64,000 nucleotides of DNA from Thiobacillus sp. (GTDB taxonomy: Bacteria; Pseudomonadota; Gammaproteobacteria; Burkholderiales; Thiobacillaceae), in assembly GCF_018780105.1 (NCBI RefSeq), contig NZ_JADMKC010000001.1:59492-123491 (forward strand). The letters are read 5' to 3'. Numbering within the stretch: position 1 is the first letter of the stretch; every line of letters begins with the position of its first letter. The notes below the pieces were generated by a model. The model did not search any database. It was given only the letters and a program-made list of their open reading frames with translations, and was not told where the DNA came from. Made by a program: the position numbers and the translations under genes. Positions 42,501 through 50,718 of this stretch are shown one piece after another.

Positions 42501-45500
42501 GCGACGTATGCCGCAGGCGGCACGCTCGGTAGTGGCAATCTTGCTGTGACCGCCGACACGCTCACGCTGGGCGCAGGGGCCAAGGCCATCAAGGGCTTCG
42601 GTGCGGTTACGGTCACGGCGAATGAACTGGTTGCCGCAACGGGAACCGGATCGCTCGCGATCGATGGACCTGCGACCATGAATGTGGCGCGCATCAGCGG
42701 CGAGAAGGCATCCAACCAGAGCCTGACTGCTACCGGGGCGCTGACGGTGGCGCAGCACGCCGCCGACCGCACGCTGGCGCCGGTGACGGCGCTGGGAGCC
42801 AAGTGGGCGATGCAAGGCAGCTCGGTCGATTTCAACAGTCATGCCGAACTGCCTTCGGGCACGTTCAAGCTCACCGCTACCACAGGTAACGTGGCGCTGG
42901 GCACAAACGCCCAGGTCGATGTCGCCGGGCGCGCCGTGCAGTTCTTCGACGTGACCAAACCCAGCTGGGGCGGTACGGCGGAATTCGTCAGCGACACCGG
43001 CAATGTGGTATTTGACGACGGCGCGAAGGTGGACGTGTCCGCTGCGGCGGGCGGCGATGCGGGCACGTTGATCGTGCGCGCGGCAAACGGTACGGTTTCG
43101 CTGGCCGATGGCAGCGTGAGCGGCACCGCCGCGGCTGATGCCGATGGACAGCGCGGCGAAGGCGCACGCGCGGTCATCGACACCGGCACGCTGGCCAGCT
43201 TCTCTGCGCTGAATACCGCGCTCAACAGCGGCGGTTTCGCCGGCGAGCGCGACCTGCGCGTGCGCACGGGCGATGTAAGCATTGCCAGTACCGATGTGGT
43301 CAAGGCACAGGCCATCAACATTTCCGTCGACGGCGATCCCGGCGTGGTGGGCGACGGCAAGCTCGTCGTGGCGGGCACGCTCGACGCTTCGGGCGAGGAA
43401 GCGGGGCGCATCGAGCTGTTTGCGAAGCACGATGTGAATGTGAAGTCCACGGCCAAACTGGCAGCCGCGTCCAGCGGCGCCAATGAAGATGGCGGCGACA
43501 TCGTGATCGGCACCCGCGATGGCCAGCTCAATCTTGAAGCAAGCGATCAGGGCAAGGGCATCGACGCGACGGGCGGCGCGAGTGGACAGGGCGGCACAGT
43601 GCAGCTGCGCGCGCCACGCATCAACGGCGATACCGATGTGGCGGTGAGCGCACTGGACACCCGCATCAGCGGCGCGCGTTCGGTGACAGTCGAGGCGGTG
43701 AAGGTCTATGACTATACGGGTGACAAGACCCTGACCAGCAGCGACCTCGACACGATCAAGACGGACAACGACAGCTTCGCTACGCACCAGGCCACGATCA
43801 AGAACGATCTCGGCAAATCGGCTGATCCGCTGTTCCACATCGTGTCGGGCGTGGAGGTGCATGCCACCGGCGATCTCACGCTCGGCGATCTCACGCCGGC
43901 CAGCGACTGGAATCTTTCAACTGCGCGCGCGGGCGGCGAAGCCGGCGTGTTGACGCTGGCGGCAGATGGCAATCTGAACATCAACAGCAATCTGTCGGAT
44001 GGCTTCAGCCATGCGACGCCCTGTACGACGGCAACATGCAATGCGACCAATCCCAGCCCGGCAACCGTGCTGGCGGACGAATCGTGGTCGTACCGTTTGG
44101 TGGCCGGAGCCGATGCCGGCGCGGCGGATCCGCTGGCGGTGGTGCGCAATGCGAACGGTGGCAATGTCACGCTTGCCGCGGGCAAGCTGATCCGCTCCGG
44201 CACAGGCAACATCCAGGTGCGGGCAGGCGGCAATATCGCGCTGGCGGACAACAAGTCGGCGATCTACTCGGCAGGGCGTGCGTCACCGGCAATCGCGGGC
44301 TTTACCTCCCCGTCCGATGCGCAGTTCAGTCAGGGCGGCGGCGACGTCAGCCTGGCGGCGCTGGGCGATATCGCCAGCCCCAATCGTTCGAAGCAGCTGT
44401 ATTCCAACTGGCTGTTCCGCCAGGGCAAGCTGGACAGCACAGGCACGGCGTATGAAACAGATTTGCAAACCGCCTGGTGGGTGCGTTTCGACCAGTTCCA
44501 GCAGGGCGTGGGTGCCTTGGGTGGTGGCGACGTGAGCCTGGTGGCAGGCGGCAAGGTCGAGAACGTATCGGCCAGCACGCCGACCCAGGCGCGCATGGCT
44601 TCCACCACGCCCGATGCCAATGCGTTGATCAAGACCGGCGGTGGCACGGTACGCGTTGAAACCGGTGGTGATGTGCTGGGTGGGCAGTATTACGCCGACA
44701 ACGGCGAGCTGGTGATACGTGCAGGCGGCAAGCTCGATAGCGGCGAGAAAGTGGGAACCGGTGTAAACGCCAAGCCGCTTTACACCATCCTGGCGTTGGG
44801 TGATGCGCAGGCGAATGTGCGGGCACAGGACGATGTGAATATCCACGCGGTAATGAATCCCCATCTGATGCTCCAGTCGCTGGGGGCGGGGTCGAACGCC
44901 AATGTCAGTGGTGTTGATGACGCTAAATGGAGCCTGTTTTCAACTTATGGTGAAAATAGCGGTTTTGCTTTGACAAGCTTGAGCGGCGCGACCCGATTCC
45001 ACAATGCAGCAGGCTCCGTTGCGACCTTTGCAAACGCCTACACCACGCCGATCAAGTTCTCCTCCGCTCTTGGGAAATACAATGTCGCCCTGTTATCCAT
45101 CCTGCCGCCCAATCTGTCGGCGGCGGCGTTTCAGGGGGATGTGTCCCTGGCTGGCAACATGTATCTGAGTCCGGCGTCGAACGCTGATCTGACCGTCCTG
45201 GCAGCCAAGCATGTAAACATTCCCTCCACGCTCACCATGAGCGATGCGATACGGCTGCCGGATCCCGTATTGCCGGGCGAGATTGGAAAACCCGGTGCGG
45301 CAAGCGACCAGTTTTTTAACGCAGCCAGCACGCAGCCGAAATTGGCCCATGCGGTGACGCCGGTGCATATCGGTGACACTGAACCGGTACGGATTTATGC
45401 CGTTGGCGGCGACGTGAGCGGATCGCTCGACAAGCTCAATCTGGTGCTGCCCAAAGCGGTGCAGGTGCGAGCCGGGCAGGATGTGAACAATCTGGGTTTT

Positions 45501-46835
45501 GAAGTGCAGCATGTCGCTGCCAGCGATACCAGCGTGATCGCGGCCGGACGCGATTTCCGTTTCGACAGCGAAGCTACCCGGTCTTCCAATGCACGTGTCA
45601 GGGTAGGCGGCCCCGGAAGCCTGGAAGTGACGGCCGGACGAGACATCGACCTGGGTACGTCGATTGGTATCGTCAGCCGCGGCAATCTGGACAACTCGGC
45701 GCTGCCCATTGGAGGCGCGAATATCCATCTGGCTGCTGGCGTGGGCGAAAATGGCATCGACTATGCGGGCACGGTTGATCGCCTGGAGGCCCAGCTGGCA
45801 TTGGGTGCCGTCGATGACACCAGCTTGTGGCTGGCGCGCTGGCTGACCGGTGATGAGAGCCTTAGCGAAACGAATGCGCTGGCCGCAGTGCAATCAATCA
45901 ATGCGCTCGCTGCCGGCCATCAGCAGGCACGGGTGCGCGACATGTTGTTGACTGCCTTGCGGGCGACTGGGCGTGACTCGCTCAATAAGGACAGCGCATA
46001 TGCGGGCGACTATGCGCGCGGCTACGCGGCGCTGGAACTGGCCTTCCCGGGCATCGGCAATCGTGATGCCACCGGTGAGTTCACAAACTATCAGGGTCGC
46101 ATCAATCTGTTTGCCAGCCGCATCATGACCGAGCAGGGCGGCGACATCGAATTCATGATCCCGGGCGGTGATCTGGTGGTCGGGCTGAGCAACACCCCTG
46201 CAGCGCTGACCACCCCGCCCACATCGGGCAAAGACGCGGGCGTGCTGGGTATCGTGACAGCCGACGTGGGAGATATCAAAGGCTTTGCACGCGACAATAT
46301 TCTGGTCAATCAGTCGCGGATCCTCACCGTGGCGGGGGGCGATGTGCTGTTGTGGTCGAGCGAAGGCGATATCGACGCCGGCAAGGGCAAGAAGACGGCC
46401 ACCTCGGTGCCACCGCCCATCATTACAGTCGATGCCGATGGCAACGTCACCCAGAAATTGCAAGGCGCAGCGACGGGTAGCGGTATCGGCGCGCTATCCA
46501 CTGGGGGCAGGGTTGCTGGCGACGTTGACCTGATCGCGCATCGGGGTAAGGTCAATGCTGGCGACGCCGGTATTCGTGCGAACAAAGTGCGCATCGGAGG
46601 GAGGTGCGTTAACTGCGACAACATCGAAGCTGACATCAAGATTGGCACCCCGCCGCCCGACGACAGCGCGGTGACGGCGGCATCCAGCGGCGCGACCAAC
46701 GCCGACGGCGGCATGAGCGATGCGACGGCGGCGCTGTCGAACAACTTGGCCGATGCGGCGCGTGCGGCGGAGGAGTTGAAGCAGTCGTTCAAGCCGACCT
46801 TCATTACCGCCGAGGTGGTCGGGCACGGAGAGTAA
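36576..46835 (+). CDS. TpsA: giant filamentous haemagglutinin-like exoprotein
   Basis: 3,419 residues. ATG 36576 (AAGGAGAGCACC upstream) begins an extended ESPR-type signal (MNRNCYRLVFNTTLGMMVPV, later ALLAGSVQA). The TPS secretion domain spans about 64-300: LVQGASFSALARIHDINPSI, VTLVNSNGIAFMGGSQVNLG. The rest is thousands of residues of beta-helix repeats rich in Gly, Ala, Asp and Thr, ending with a C-terminal region of DUF3739 type. Four Cys occur outside the signal, in two pairs: CTTATC near residue 2480 and CVNC near 3349. No toxin or protease domain is seen. It is exported by the TpsB encoded just upstream and expected to be an adhesin or biofilm matrix fibre. Codon pattern is uniform and the frame unbroken. 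Confidence 0.92.
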   Translation: MNRNCYRLVFNTTLGMMVPVAETARRSGKASSGTAVSGAVLALAGALLAGSVQAELPVASANFAAPGTMANYQVNGAQAYVNQVGNKAIMNFDRFNISAGHDVQFRQVDSLATQNLVQGASFSALARIHDINPSIIAGSISQAAGQRANVTLVNSNGIAFMGGSQVNLGSFTASTLNIADSYINDTLLTRDGKPQFENALDGGEGRGFIKVFEGARITASSQGRVMLIAPTVINKGTITAPDGQVIVAAAMKVFLRTASAYGDDNVRGLLVEVDSPAGLADFDTANTDVKDGLLDGVSVKLTNAAEDKLGHVTNLGELSSQRGNVTMVGYAVNQQGIARATTSVVANGSVYLLAKDRTAIPATVPEQTATGSRSQRAGRVVLGANSLTEVLPDVADATGALDGTTGQGLPAKSQVQVLGQDVRMEGGAVINAPSADVNIVAMDQPTAVNLISTDPFKGSGGTSAIARVHIADGARINVAGLENVQVSVARNSVEVELRGDELKDSPVNRDGVLKGEKVYVDIARAQALADAGESTLIAQDSLASYQAKLERTVAERSTAGGTVNIHSQGEAILETGAVVDLSGGSVQYTAANVKTTLLSSGGQTVDIADADAETRYDGIATRYVKDFGRWNVKKVYDLGQSYRFDPGYVEGKDAGVMQVIGMGGTVMQAEVQGRITVGERQRESGAVPATAKLILGTAAVTGDYKLNQQIDVTSTAATLPASFGFGEALPAHLKSVLAFNPSSMGEGKIGQLEIFSNQAAVVREALRTPQGGSVKITAAGVDVAADVTAQGGQIAFNARGNQAGGPSDPDTLNVNVRDGVKLSARGEWINQVSNGGTVASTGASIDGGSVTLSATNDVELGEASSVDVSGGGRVEPDGKVDGGNGGTITLEANAGAESSVAHSGEVGLGGELRGYGMEQGGTLKVSSGKIQIGGAADNTEGALNLGSGFLGQGGFSTFDLTGRDGVTVADGVVLAPVQQTLELQPGFSLQASGSPIDAFAAQVVLEPRLRKPVNLTLSADSYTQGDVRIGEGARIALDDQAAFTINAAHRIDIQGAISTHGGTITANLNRSTDQPFDPASTLWLGDQAVLDVSGAARTYTDNRGLTQGEVLAGGAVKLNAQIGYVVTEAGSAINVSGAAPVQLDVRNEAGGLGRNVGSDAGSLTVVAREGALLDGALVAQAGSAANRGGSFDLTLGDNATPSGYPTDPRVISLANTVAAQAIGLASGDAIPGSMDGQVKLGTAALEAAGFDRIALNSRDAIRLENGLDLGANRALPLREVTLDAPRIETAGGDATLRADTLRLGNYDAGRQAVINTPVTGSGTFRADARLLELAGKQTLTGMARSELTGTKAIRLAGVSASSQQPVGVLRTAADMRLTSAVIAPASFTQYTLAAPGQNVEFARNTDQPVQPLSALGSFKVEAADIVQDGNIWAPFGQLEFKASGALVFRDGSLTSVAAAPGSVIPFGRLVNGQDWKYAVGSKLFDQNALEEKSIRVTGANVDMQAGAKVNLAGGGDLQAYEFTVGPGGSRDILADANTYAILPGAQAGFAPGDTQEGFDRASGEAVYLSGVPGLADGVYTLLPAHYALLPGAYAVKLDTGISNVMPGQAYSRQDGVRIAAGYTTDTRNGAPKDASWQGVQVMTHDQVRARSEFTLTRASDFYAGSSSRTQDAGLLSVSTSGSGVNALKLDADYGFAAAAGGRGAQVDISASKIAVTSGSPAGIDPDAVVLDVDSLNAMGADSLLIGGTRAASGDTSTLTVGATSVTLANDAAHALQADEVMLAAKDTLTLKAGSAIDAQGAAGDVGAYETAGSGAFVRAASTTAAFTRTGNPLRTVGTLVGEAGSTIAAADSIVLDATQTNDYQGVATFVKNGVSVAGNLAVGATRVNFGAAPPSAEGITYSQAELDAIDLKSLALSSYSTFDLYGDVRVGQLDANGKPVMQNLVLQGAGLAGIDNAGQTAQLNAQNLTLANSSSATYAAGGTLGSGNLAVTADTLTLGAGAKAIKGFGAVTVTANELVAATGTGSLAIDGPATMNVARISGEKASNQSLTATGALTVAQHAADRTLAPVTALGAKWAMQGSSVDFNSHAELPSGTFKLTATTGNVALGTNAQVDVAGRAVQFFDVTKPSWGGTAEFVSDTGNVVFDDGAKVDVSAAAGGDAGTLIVRAANGTVSLADGSVSGTAAADADGQRGEGARAVIDTGTLASFSALNTALNSGGFAGERDLRVRTGDVSIASTDVVKAQAINISVDGDPGVVGDGKLVVAGTLDASGEEAGRIELFAKHDVNVKSTAKLAAASSGANEDGGDIVIGTRDGQLNLEASDQGKGIDATGGASGQGGTVQLRAPRINGDTDVAVSALDTRISGARSVTVEAVKVYDYTGDKTLTSSDLDTIKTDNDSFATHQATIKNDLGKSADPLFHIVSGVEVHATGDLTLGDLTPASDWNLSTARAGGEAGVLTLAADGNLNINSNLSDGFSHATPCTTATCNATNPSPATVLADESWSYRLVAGADAGAADPLAVVRNANGGNVTLAAGKLIRSGTGNIQVRAGGNIALADNKSAIYSAGRASPAIAGFTSPSDAQFSQGGGDVSLAALGDIASPNRSKQLYSNWLFRQGKLDSTGTAYETDLQTAWWVRFDQFQQGVGALGGGDVSLVAGGKVENVSASTPTQARMASTTPDANALIKTGGGTVRVETGGDVLGGQYYADNGELVIRAGGKLDSGEKVGTGVNAKPLYTILALGDAQANVRAQDDVNIHAVMNPHLMLQSLGAGSNANVSGVDDAKWSLFSTYGENSGFALTSLSGATRFHNAAGSVATFANAYTTPIKFSSALGKYNVALLSILPPNLSAAAFQGDVSLAGNMYLSPASNADLTVLAAKHVNIPSTLTMSDAIRLPDPVLPGEIGKPGAASDQFFNAASTQPKLAHAVTPVHIGDTEPVRIYAVGGDVSGSLDKLNLVLPKAVQVRAGQDVNNLGFEVQHVAASDTSVIAAGRDFRFDSEATRSSNARVRVGGPGSLEVTAGRDIDLGTSIGIVSRGNLDNSALPIGGANIHLAAGVGENGIDYAGTVDRLEAQLALGAVDDTSLWLARWLTGDESLSETNALAAVQSINALAAGHQQARVRDMLLTALRATGRDSLNKDSAYAGDYARGYAALELAFPGIGNRDATGEFTNYQGRINLFASRIMTEQGGDIEFMIPGGDLVVGLSNTPAALTTPPTSGKDAGVLGIVTADVGDIKGFARDNILVNQSRILTVAGGDVLLWSSEGDIDAGKGKKTATSVPPPIITVDADGNVTQKLQGAATGSGIGALSTGGRVAGDVDLIAHRGKVNAGDAGIRANKVRIGGRCVNCDNIEADIKIGTPPPDDSAVTAASSGATNADGGMSDATAALSNNLADAARAAEELKQSFKPTFITAEVVGHGE

Positions 46836-46862
46836 GCCAGGCAAGTGCTTGCGGTGCCACCC

Positions 46863-46929
46863 ATGAGCCGAACAGCTCATGGGTGGGCGGTTTGATGACG
46901 CATTTGTTTAAACGATGACTCGCTAGGAT
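46863..46929 (+). promoter_or_regulatory. Candidate EpsA-box plus -10
   Basis: ATGAGCCGAACAGCTCAT (46863-46880), then exactly 43 bases to TAGGAT (46924-46929). Predicted start near 46936, leader about 50 nt. Confidence 0.65.
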
Positions 46930-46985
46930 GGCGTCGATACGCAACAAACGTGCGACTTTATTCAACCCACCTCCGCGGAGTCTCC

Positions 46986-48452
46986 ATGACCCTCAAACCC
47001 ATCCCTGCCCTGTTGCTGGGTCTCGTTTTTTCCGGCGTTGCACAGGCCGCTGCACCGGTCACCTTCAATAAACTGTGGACCACACCCGGCGCGTCTGCCG
47101 GTTTTCTGGCCGAGATTCCGGCGTTCGATGCGTCGACCAATACGGTGTGGGTGGCCGGTGTGACGGGCGTGGATGTACTGAACGCCAGCAACGGCAGCCT
47201 GCTACAGCACATCGACACCACGGCTTTCGGTTCGATCAACAGCGTGGCGATTCGCAATGGCATGGCGGCGTTTGCCATGGAGTCGTCGGCCGACCGCACC
47301 CTGCCGGGCCAGGTGGTGCTGTTCGACACCGCCAGCCGCAGCCTGACTTCCGGCGTCAACCAGATCGCCGTTGGCGCGTTGCCCGACATGCTGACTTTCT
47401 CTGCCGACGGCAGCAAGCTGCTGGTCGCCAACGAGGCATCGCCCACCACCTACGGCGCATTTGATCCGGCCGGCAGCGTGTCCATCATCAACATGTCCAC
47501 CCGCACCGCGACCACGGCCAGCCTCGCCGGCGTGGCCACCGCCGGCAGCGCCATCCGTACGCCGGGCATGGATTACGAGCCCGAGTACATCACCATCAAC
47601 GCTGCGGGCACGCACGCTTTCGTTACCCTGCAGGAAGCCAACGCGATGGGCGTGCTGGATCTGGGCACGCAGCAGTTCACCAGCGTGATCGGTCTGGGCA
47701 CCAAGGACTTCTCGCTGCCGGGCAATGAAATCGACCCGAGCCACAAGGACAGCAAAATTGAATTGCGCAGCGCCGATGTTCAGGGCTTCTACCAACCCGA
47801 CGCGATTGCCGCGTACGAAGTGGGCGGCCAGACCCTTCTGGTAATGGCCAACGAAGGCGATACGCGCGAAGACGACGGCGACAAGGCGCGCCTGAAGGAT
47901 ACCGCCCTGACCGGCCCGGCCGACCTCAAGCAGCTGAACATCTCGACCACCGACTCGACATCTGGCGATCTGTACACCTTCGGCGCGCGCTCGTTCACTA
48001 TCCGCGATACCGACGGCAACATCGTGTTCGACAGTGGCAACCAGCTCGATACCGAAGCCATGGCGCGCGGCATTTACGACGACGGCCGCAGCGACGACAA
48101 GGGCGTGGAACCGGAAGGCGTCGAGCTGATGGAAATCGGCGGCGAGATGTACGCCTTCATCGGCCTGGAGCGCACCACCAAGGCGGCTGTGGCGATCTAC
48201 AAGATCACCGACCCGGCCCATGCCAGCTTCGTCGACATGATCGTGACCGACGGAGATGTCGCGCCCGAAGGCCTGAAAGCTTTCACGATCGGCGGTGTGA
48301 GCTACCTGGTGATCGCCAACGAAGTGTCCAACACCACGTCGCTGTACCAGCTGACGGCTGCCGTACCCGAGCCGGAAACCTACGCCATGCTGCTGGCGGG
48401 TCTGGGTCTGGTGGGCTTCATGGCCCGGCGTCGCCAGGCACAGCAGGCATAA
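46986..48452 (+). CDS. Choice-of-anchor I family PEP-CTERM protein
   Basis: 488 residues from ATG 46986 (GCGGAGTCTCC upstream). Signal peptide LLLGLVFSGVAQAA. The single large beta-propeller has the family's marks: PGMDYEPEYITINAAGTHAF, VTLQEANAMGVLDL, MANEGDTREDDGD and EGVELMEIGGEMYAFIGLER. Such proteins are sometimes called alkaline phosphatase-like, but no phosphatase residue set is visible here, so activity is unproven. Tail AVPEPETYAMLLAGLG plus ARRRQAQQA. It is preceded by a strong palindrome promoter and followed by a terminator, so it is a single-gene unit. Confidence 0.88.
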   Translation: MTLKPIPALLLGLVFSGVAQAAAPVTFNKLWTTPGASAGFLAEIPAFDASTNTVWVAGVTGVDVLNASNGSLLQHIDTTAFGSINSVAIRNGMAAFAMESSADRTLPGQVVLFDTASRSLTSGVNQIAVGALPDMLTFSADGSKLLVANEASPTTYGAFDPAGSVSIINMSTRTATTASLAGVATAGSAIRTPGMDYEPEYITINAAGTHAFVTLQEANAMGVLDLGTQQFTSVIGLGTKDFSLPGNEIDPSHKDSKIELRSADVQGFYQPDAIAAYEVGGQTLLVMANEGDTREDDGDKARLKDTALTGPADLKQLNISTTDSTSGDLYTFGARSFTIRDTDGNIVFDSGNQLDTEAMARGIYDDGRSDDKGVEPEGVELMEIGGEMYAFIGLERTTKAAVAIYKITDPAHASFVDMIVTDGDVAPEGLKAFTIGGVSYLVIANEVSNTTSLYQLTAAVPEPETYAMLLAGLGLVGFMARRRQAQQA

Positions 48453-48473
48453 ACCCTTACGCTGTGCGTCATT

Positions 48474-48502
48474 GAACCCCGCCGCAAGGCGGGGTTCTTG
48501 TT
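48474..48502 (+). terminator. Rho-independent terminator
   Basis: GAACCCCGCC-GCAA-GGCGGGGTTC followed by TTGTTT. Confidence 0.85.
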
Positions 48503-48522
48503 TGTGCCGACTTGTGTCGGAT

Positions 48523-48580
48523 ATGAGCCGTTCGGCTCATTTCCCGCCCCACAAGCTGTCATCGCTGCTGCGGATAATGC
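48523..48580 (+). promoter_or_regulatory. Candidate EpsA-box plus Pho half-site and -10
   Basis: ATGAGCCGTTCGGCTCAT (48523-48540) is a perfect dyad. The -10 candidate (GATAAT at 48573 / TAATGC at 48575) is 32-34 bases away, one helical turn closer than in other copies. A CTGTCAT half-site (48556-48562) sits 10 bases before GATAAT, where the second half of a Pho box would be; its first half is missing. Confidence 0.5.
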
Positions 48581-48620
48581 GCCGCTTGGTTTGCCCTGCC
48601 TGATGACTGGTTGAATTCCC

Positions 48621-50282
48621 ATGCGTGTTACAGCTTTTGCGATTGCCCTCGTGTTGTCCCTGTTCTCCGCCGCCAGCCATGCCTGGTGGAACGAGGACTG
48701 GGCAGGCCGCAAGAAAATCACCCTGAGCAATCCGGCGGGCGAAGTGGCCGATGCGCCGGTGCTGATTCGCCTGCATACCGGCAATTTCGATTTTCTGTCG
48801 GCCAATGAAAACGGCAGCGACCTGCGCGTAGTCGCAGGCGACGACACGACCGAGCTCAAGTTTCATATCGAAAAATGGGACGGCATCAATCAGCTCGCAC
48901 TGGTATGGGTGAAGCTGCCCAAGCTGGGCGCCGCGACCGAGGCTTGGCTGTATTTCGGCAACGAAACGGCCGCGCCGGCTTCGGATGCCAAGGGCACCTA
49001 CGATGCCGCCAGCGCTGACTATCACTTTGCCGAAGCGGCGGGCAACCCGGCCGACAGCGGGCCGAACGGCCTCAACGCCACGGCGTTCAGTGGCGAGCGG
49101 GTGGCCGCTTCGTTCGCCAATGGCGGGGTGAAGTTCAACGGTACGCAAAGTCTGGCGTTGCCAGCGATCAACGCGACCGGCGGCATGAGCGTGGCGATGT
49201 GGGTGAAGCCGGCCGCGCTCGACGGCACGCTGGTCCAGGCCGGCGGACTCAACGCCGCGCTGGTGGCGGGTGCGCTCAACGTGCAGGCCGGCGCGGCCAC
49301 GGTCGCGACGACTGCGCCGCTGACGGCGGGCAAGTGGCATCACCTGGCGATCAGCGTGGCCGACACGCTCAAGGTCTACGTCGACGGTCAGCTGGCAGGC
49401 GAGGCGCCGGGTGCGACACTGCCGGCCGGCGGGCTGACCCTGGGCGCCAGCTACAACGGCGAACTCGACGAAGTACAGCTGGCCGGCACGGCGCGCGATG
49501 CCGCCTGGTTTGCGGTGCAGGCGGCGCAGGGGCCGGACGGCAAGCTGGTGACGCTGGGCGCCGACGAAGCCAGTGAAGGCGGCGAAGAAGGCGGCATCTG
49601 GGGCACCCTGTTTGCCGCGCTGACGCTGGACGGCTGGATCGCCATCGGCATCCTGGCGGTGATGCTGGTGATCGCGGTCTGGATCATGATCGTCAAGGCG
49701 ATTTATGTGAACCGCGTGGACCAGGCCAACCGCCAGTTCATGCACAAGTTCCGTGAGCTGTCGACCGACCTCGGGGCGATCGACAAGACGCAGGGGCTGG
49801 CGGCCGAGTTCAGGCATTCGTCCTTGTACCGGCTGTATCACGTTGCCACGGTCGAACTGTCGCATCGTTTCAAGGACACCGATGCGGAGAAGATGAAGGA
49901 ACAAAATCTCTCGCCGCAGTCGCTCGAAGCAATCCGCGCCAGCCTCGACACCGGGTTGGTGAAAGAAACCACGCTGATGAACAAGCTGATGGTGCTGCTC
50001 ACCATCGCGATTTCCGGCGGGCCCTTCATCGGCCTGCTCGGCACGGTGCTGGGCGTGATGATCACCTTTGCCGTGATCGCCGCCACCGGCGACGTCAACG
50101 TGGCGGCGATTGCGCCGGGTATCGCGGCCGCACTGATGGCAACCGCCGCCGGCATGGCCGTCGCGATTCCCGCGCTGTTTGGCTACAACTATCTGAATTC
50201 GCGGATCAAGGCGATCACTTCCGACATGCGCGTGTTCAACGACGAGCTGATTACCAAGCTCGCCGAAAACTACAGCCGCTGA
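48621..50282 (+). CDS. DUF2341-LamG-ExbB fusion (Ton-type proton channel subunit)
   Basis: 553 residues. Signal peptide (AFAIALVLSLFSAASHA), then DUF2341 (WWNEDWAGRKKITLSNPAGE... AWLYFGNE), then a LamG/concanavalin-like beta-sandwich (NGTQSLALPAINATGGMSVAMWVKP...ELDEVQLAG) and, from about 330, a MotA/TolQ/ExbB channel: IAIGILAVMLVIAVWIMIVK, later LTIAISGGPFIGLLGTVLGV and ALMATAAGMAVAIPALFGY. The N-terminal half should be periplasmic, so the channel carries its own carbohydrate- or protein-binding domain. First gene of a six-gene operon with exbD, tonB-like, porin, ankyrin and coiled-coil genes. An ExbB with this N-terminal fusion is unusual. Confidence 0.88.
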   Translation: MRVTAFAIALVLSLFSAASHAWWNEDWAGRKKITLSNPAGEVADAPVLIRLHTGNFDFLSANENGSDLRVVAGDDTTELKFHIEKWDGINQLALVWVKLPKLGAATEAWLYFGNETAAPASDAKGTYDAASADYHFAEAAGNPADSGPNGLNATAFSGERVAASFANGGVKFNGTQSLALPAINATGGMSVAMWVKPAALDGTLVQAGGLNAALVAGALNVQAGAATVATTAPLTAGKWHHLAISVADTLKVYVDGQLAGEAPGATLPAGGLTLGASYNGELDEVQLAGTARDAAWFAVQAAQGPDGKLVTLGADEASEGGEEGGIWGTLFAALTLDGWIAIGILAVMLVIAVWIMIVKAIYVNRVDQANRQFMHKFRELSTDLGAIDKTQGLAAEFRHSSLYRLYHVATVELSHRFKDTDAEKMKEQNLSPQSLEAIRASLDTGLVKETTLMNKLMVLLTIAISGGPFIGLLGTVLGVMITFAVIAATGDVNVAAIAPGIAAALMATAAGMAVAIPALFGYNYLNSRIKAITSDMRVFNDELITKLAENYSR

Positions 50283-50310
50283 ACCAGCAAGCGAACAGGG
50301 AGAGACCGCC

Positions 50311-50715
50311 ATGCACGTTCAGGAAGACAACGAACCTTACGACCAGATCAACGTGGTGCCGATGCTGGACCTGGCCTACGTGCTGCTGGTGATTTTCATC
50401 ATCATGACCACCGCCTCGGTGCAGGGCATCAAGGTCAACCTGCCGCAGGCGTCCGATACGCCCAGCCTCGCCAAACCCAAGACCAAGGCGATCACCGTCA
50501 CGCAGGACGGGCAGGTGTATCTCGACACCTACCCGGTGTCGATGGAGGAACTGCGCACCCAGCTTGCGTCGGCCAGAGCGGCCGATCCGGAACTGCCGGT
50601 CGTCATCAAGGGCGACACCGTGGTGCAGTACGGCAAGGTGATGGAAGTGCTCGACCTGCTGGGGCAGGTGGGTATCACGCAGATGGGGCTGGTGACTCAG
50701 CCGGCCGCGAAGTAG
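50311..50715 (+). CDS. exbD: ExbD/TolR-type biopolymer transport protein
   Basis: 134 residues; one N-terminal membrane helix (INVVPMLDLAYVLLVIFIIM) with the conserved Asp (MLD) used for proton coupling, then a periplasmic domain (PQASDTPSLAKPKTKAITVT ... VVIKGDTVVQYGKVMEVLDL). GGGAGAGACC precedes the ATG. It follows the ExbB fusion by 28 bases and precedes the TonB-like gene by 3. Together they form a Ton/Tol-like motor driven by proton motive force. Confidence 0.9.
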   Translation: MHVQEDNEPYDQINVVPMLDLAYVLLVIFIIMTTASVQGIKVNLPQASDTPSLAKPKTKAITVTQDGQVYLDTYPVSMEELRTQLASARAADPELPVVIKGDTVVQYGKVMEVLDLLGQVGITQMGLVTQPAAK

Positions 50716-50718
50716 GGC

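Noticed and set aside
36615..43862. Minus-strand open frames of over 1,000 codons opposite tpsA
   Set aside because: Shadows of the repetitive GC-rich tpsA gene; no ribosome site, no domain, and the plus-strand protein is a clear family member.
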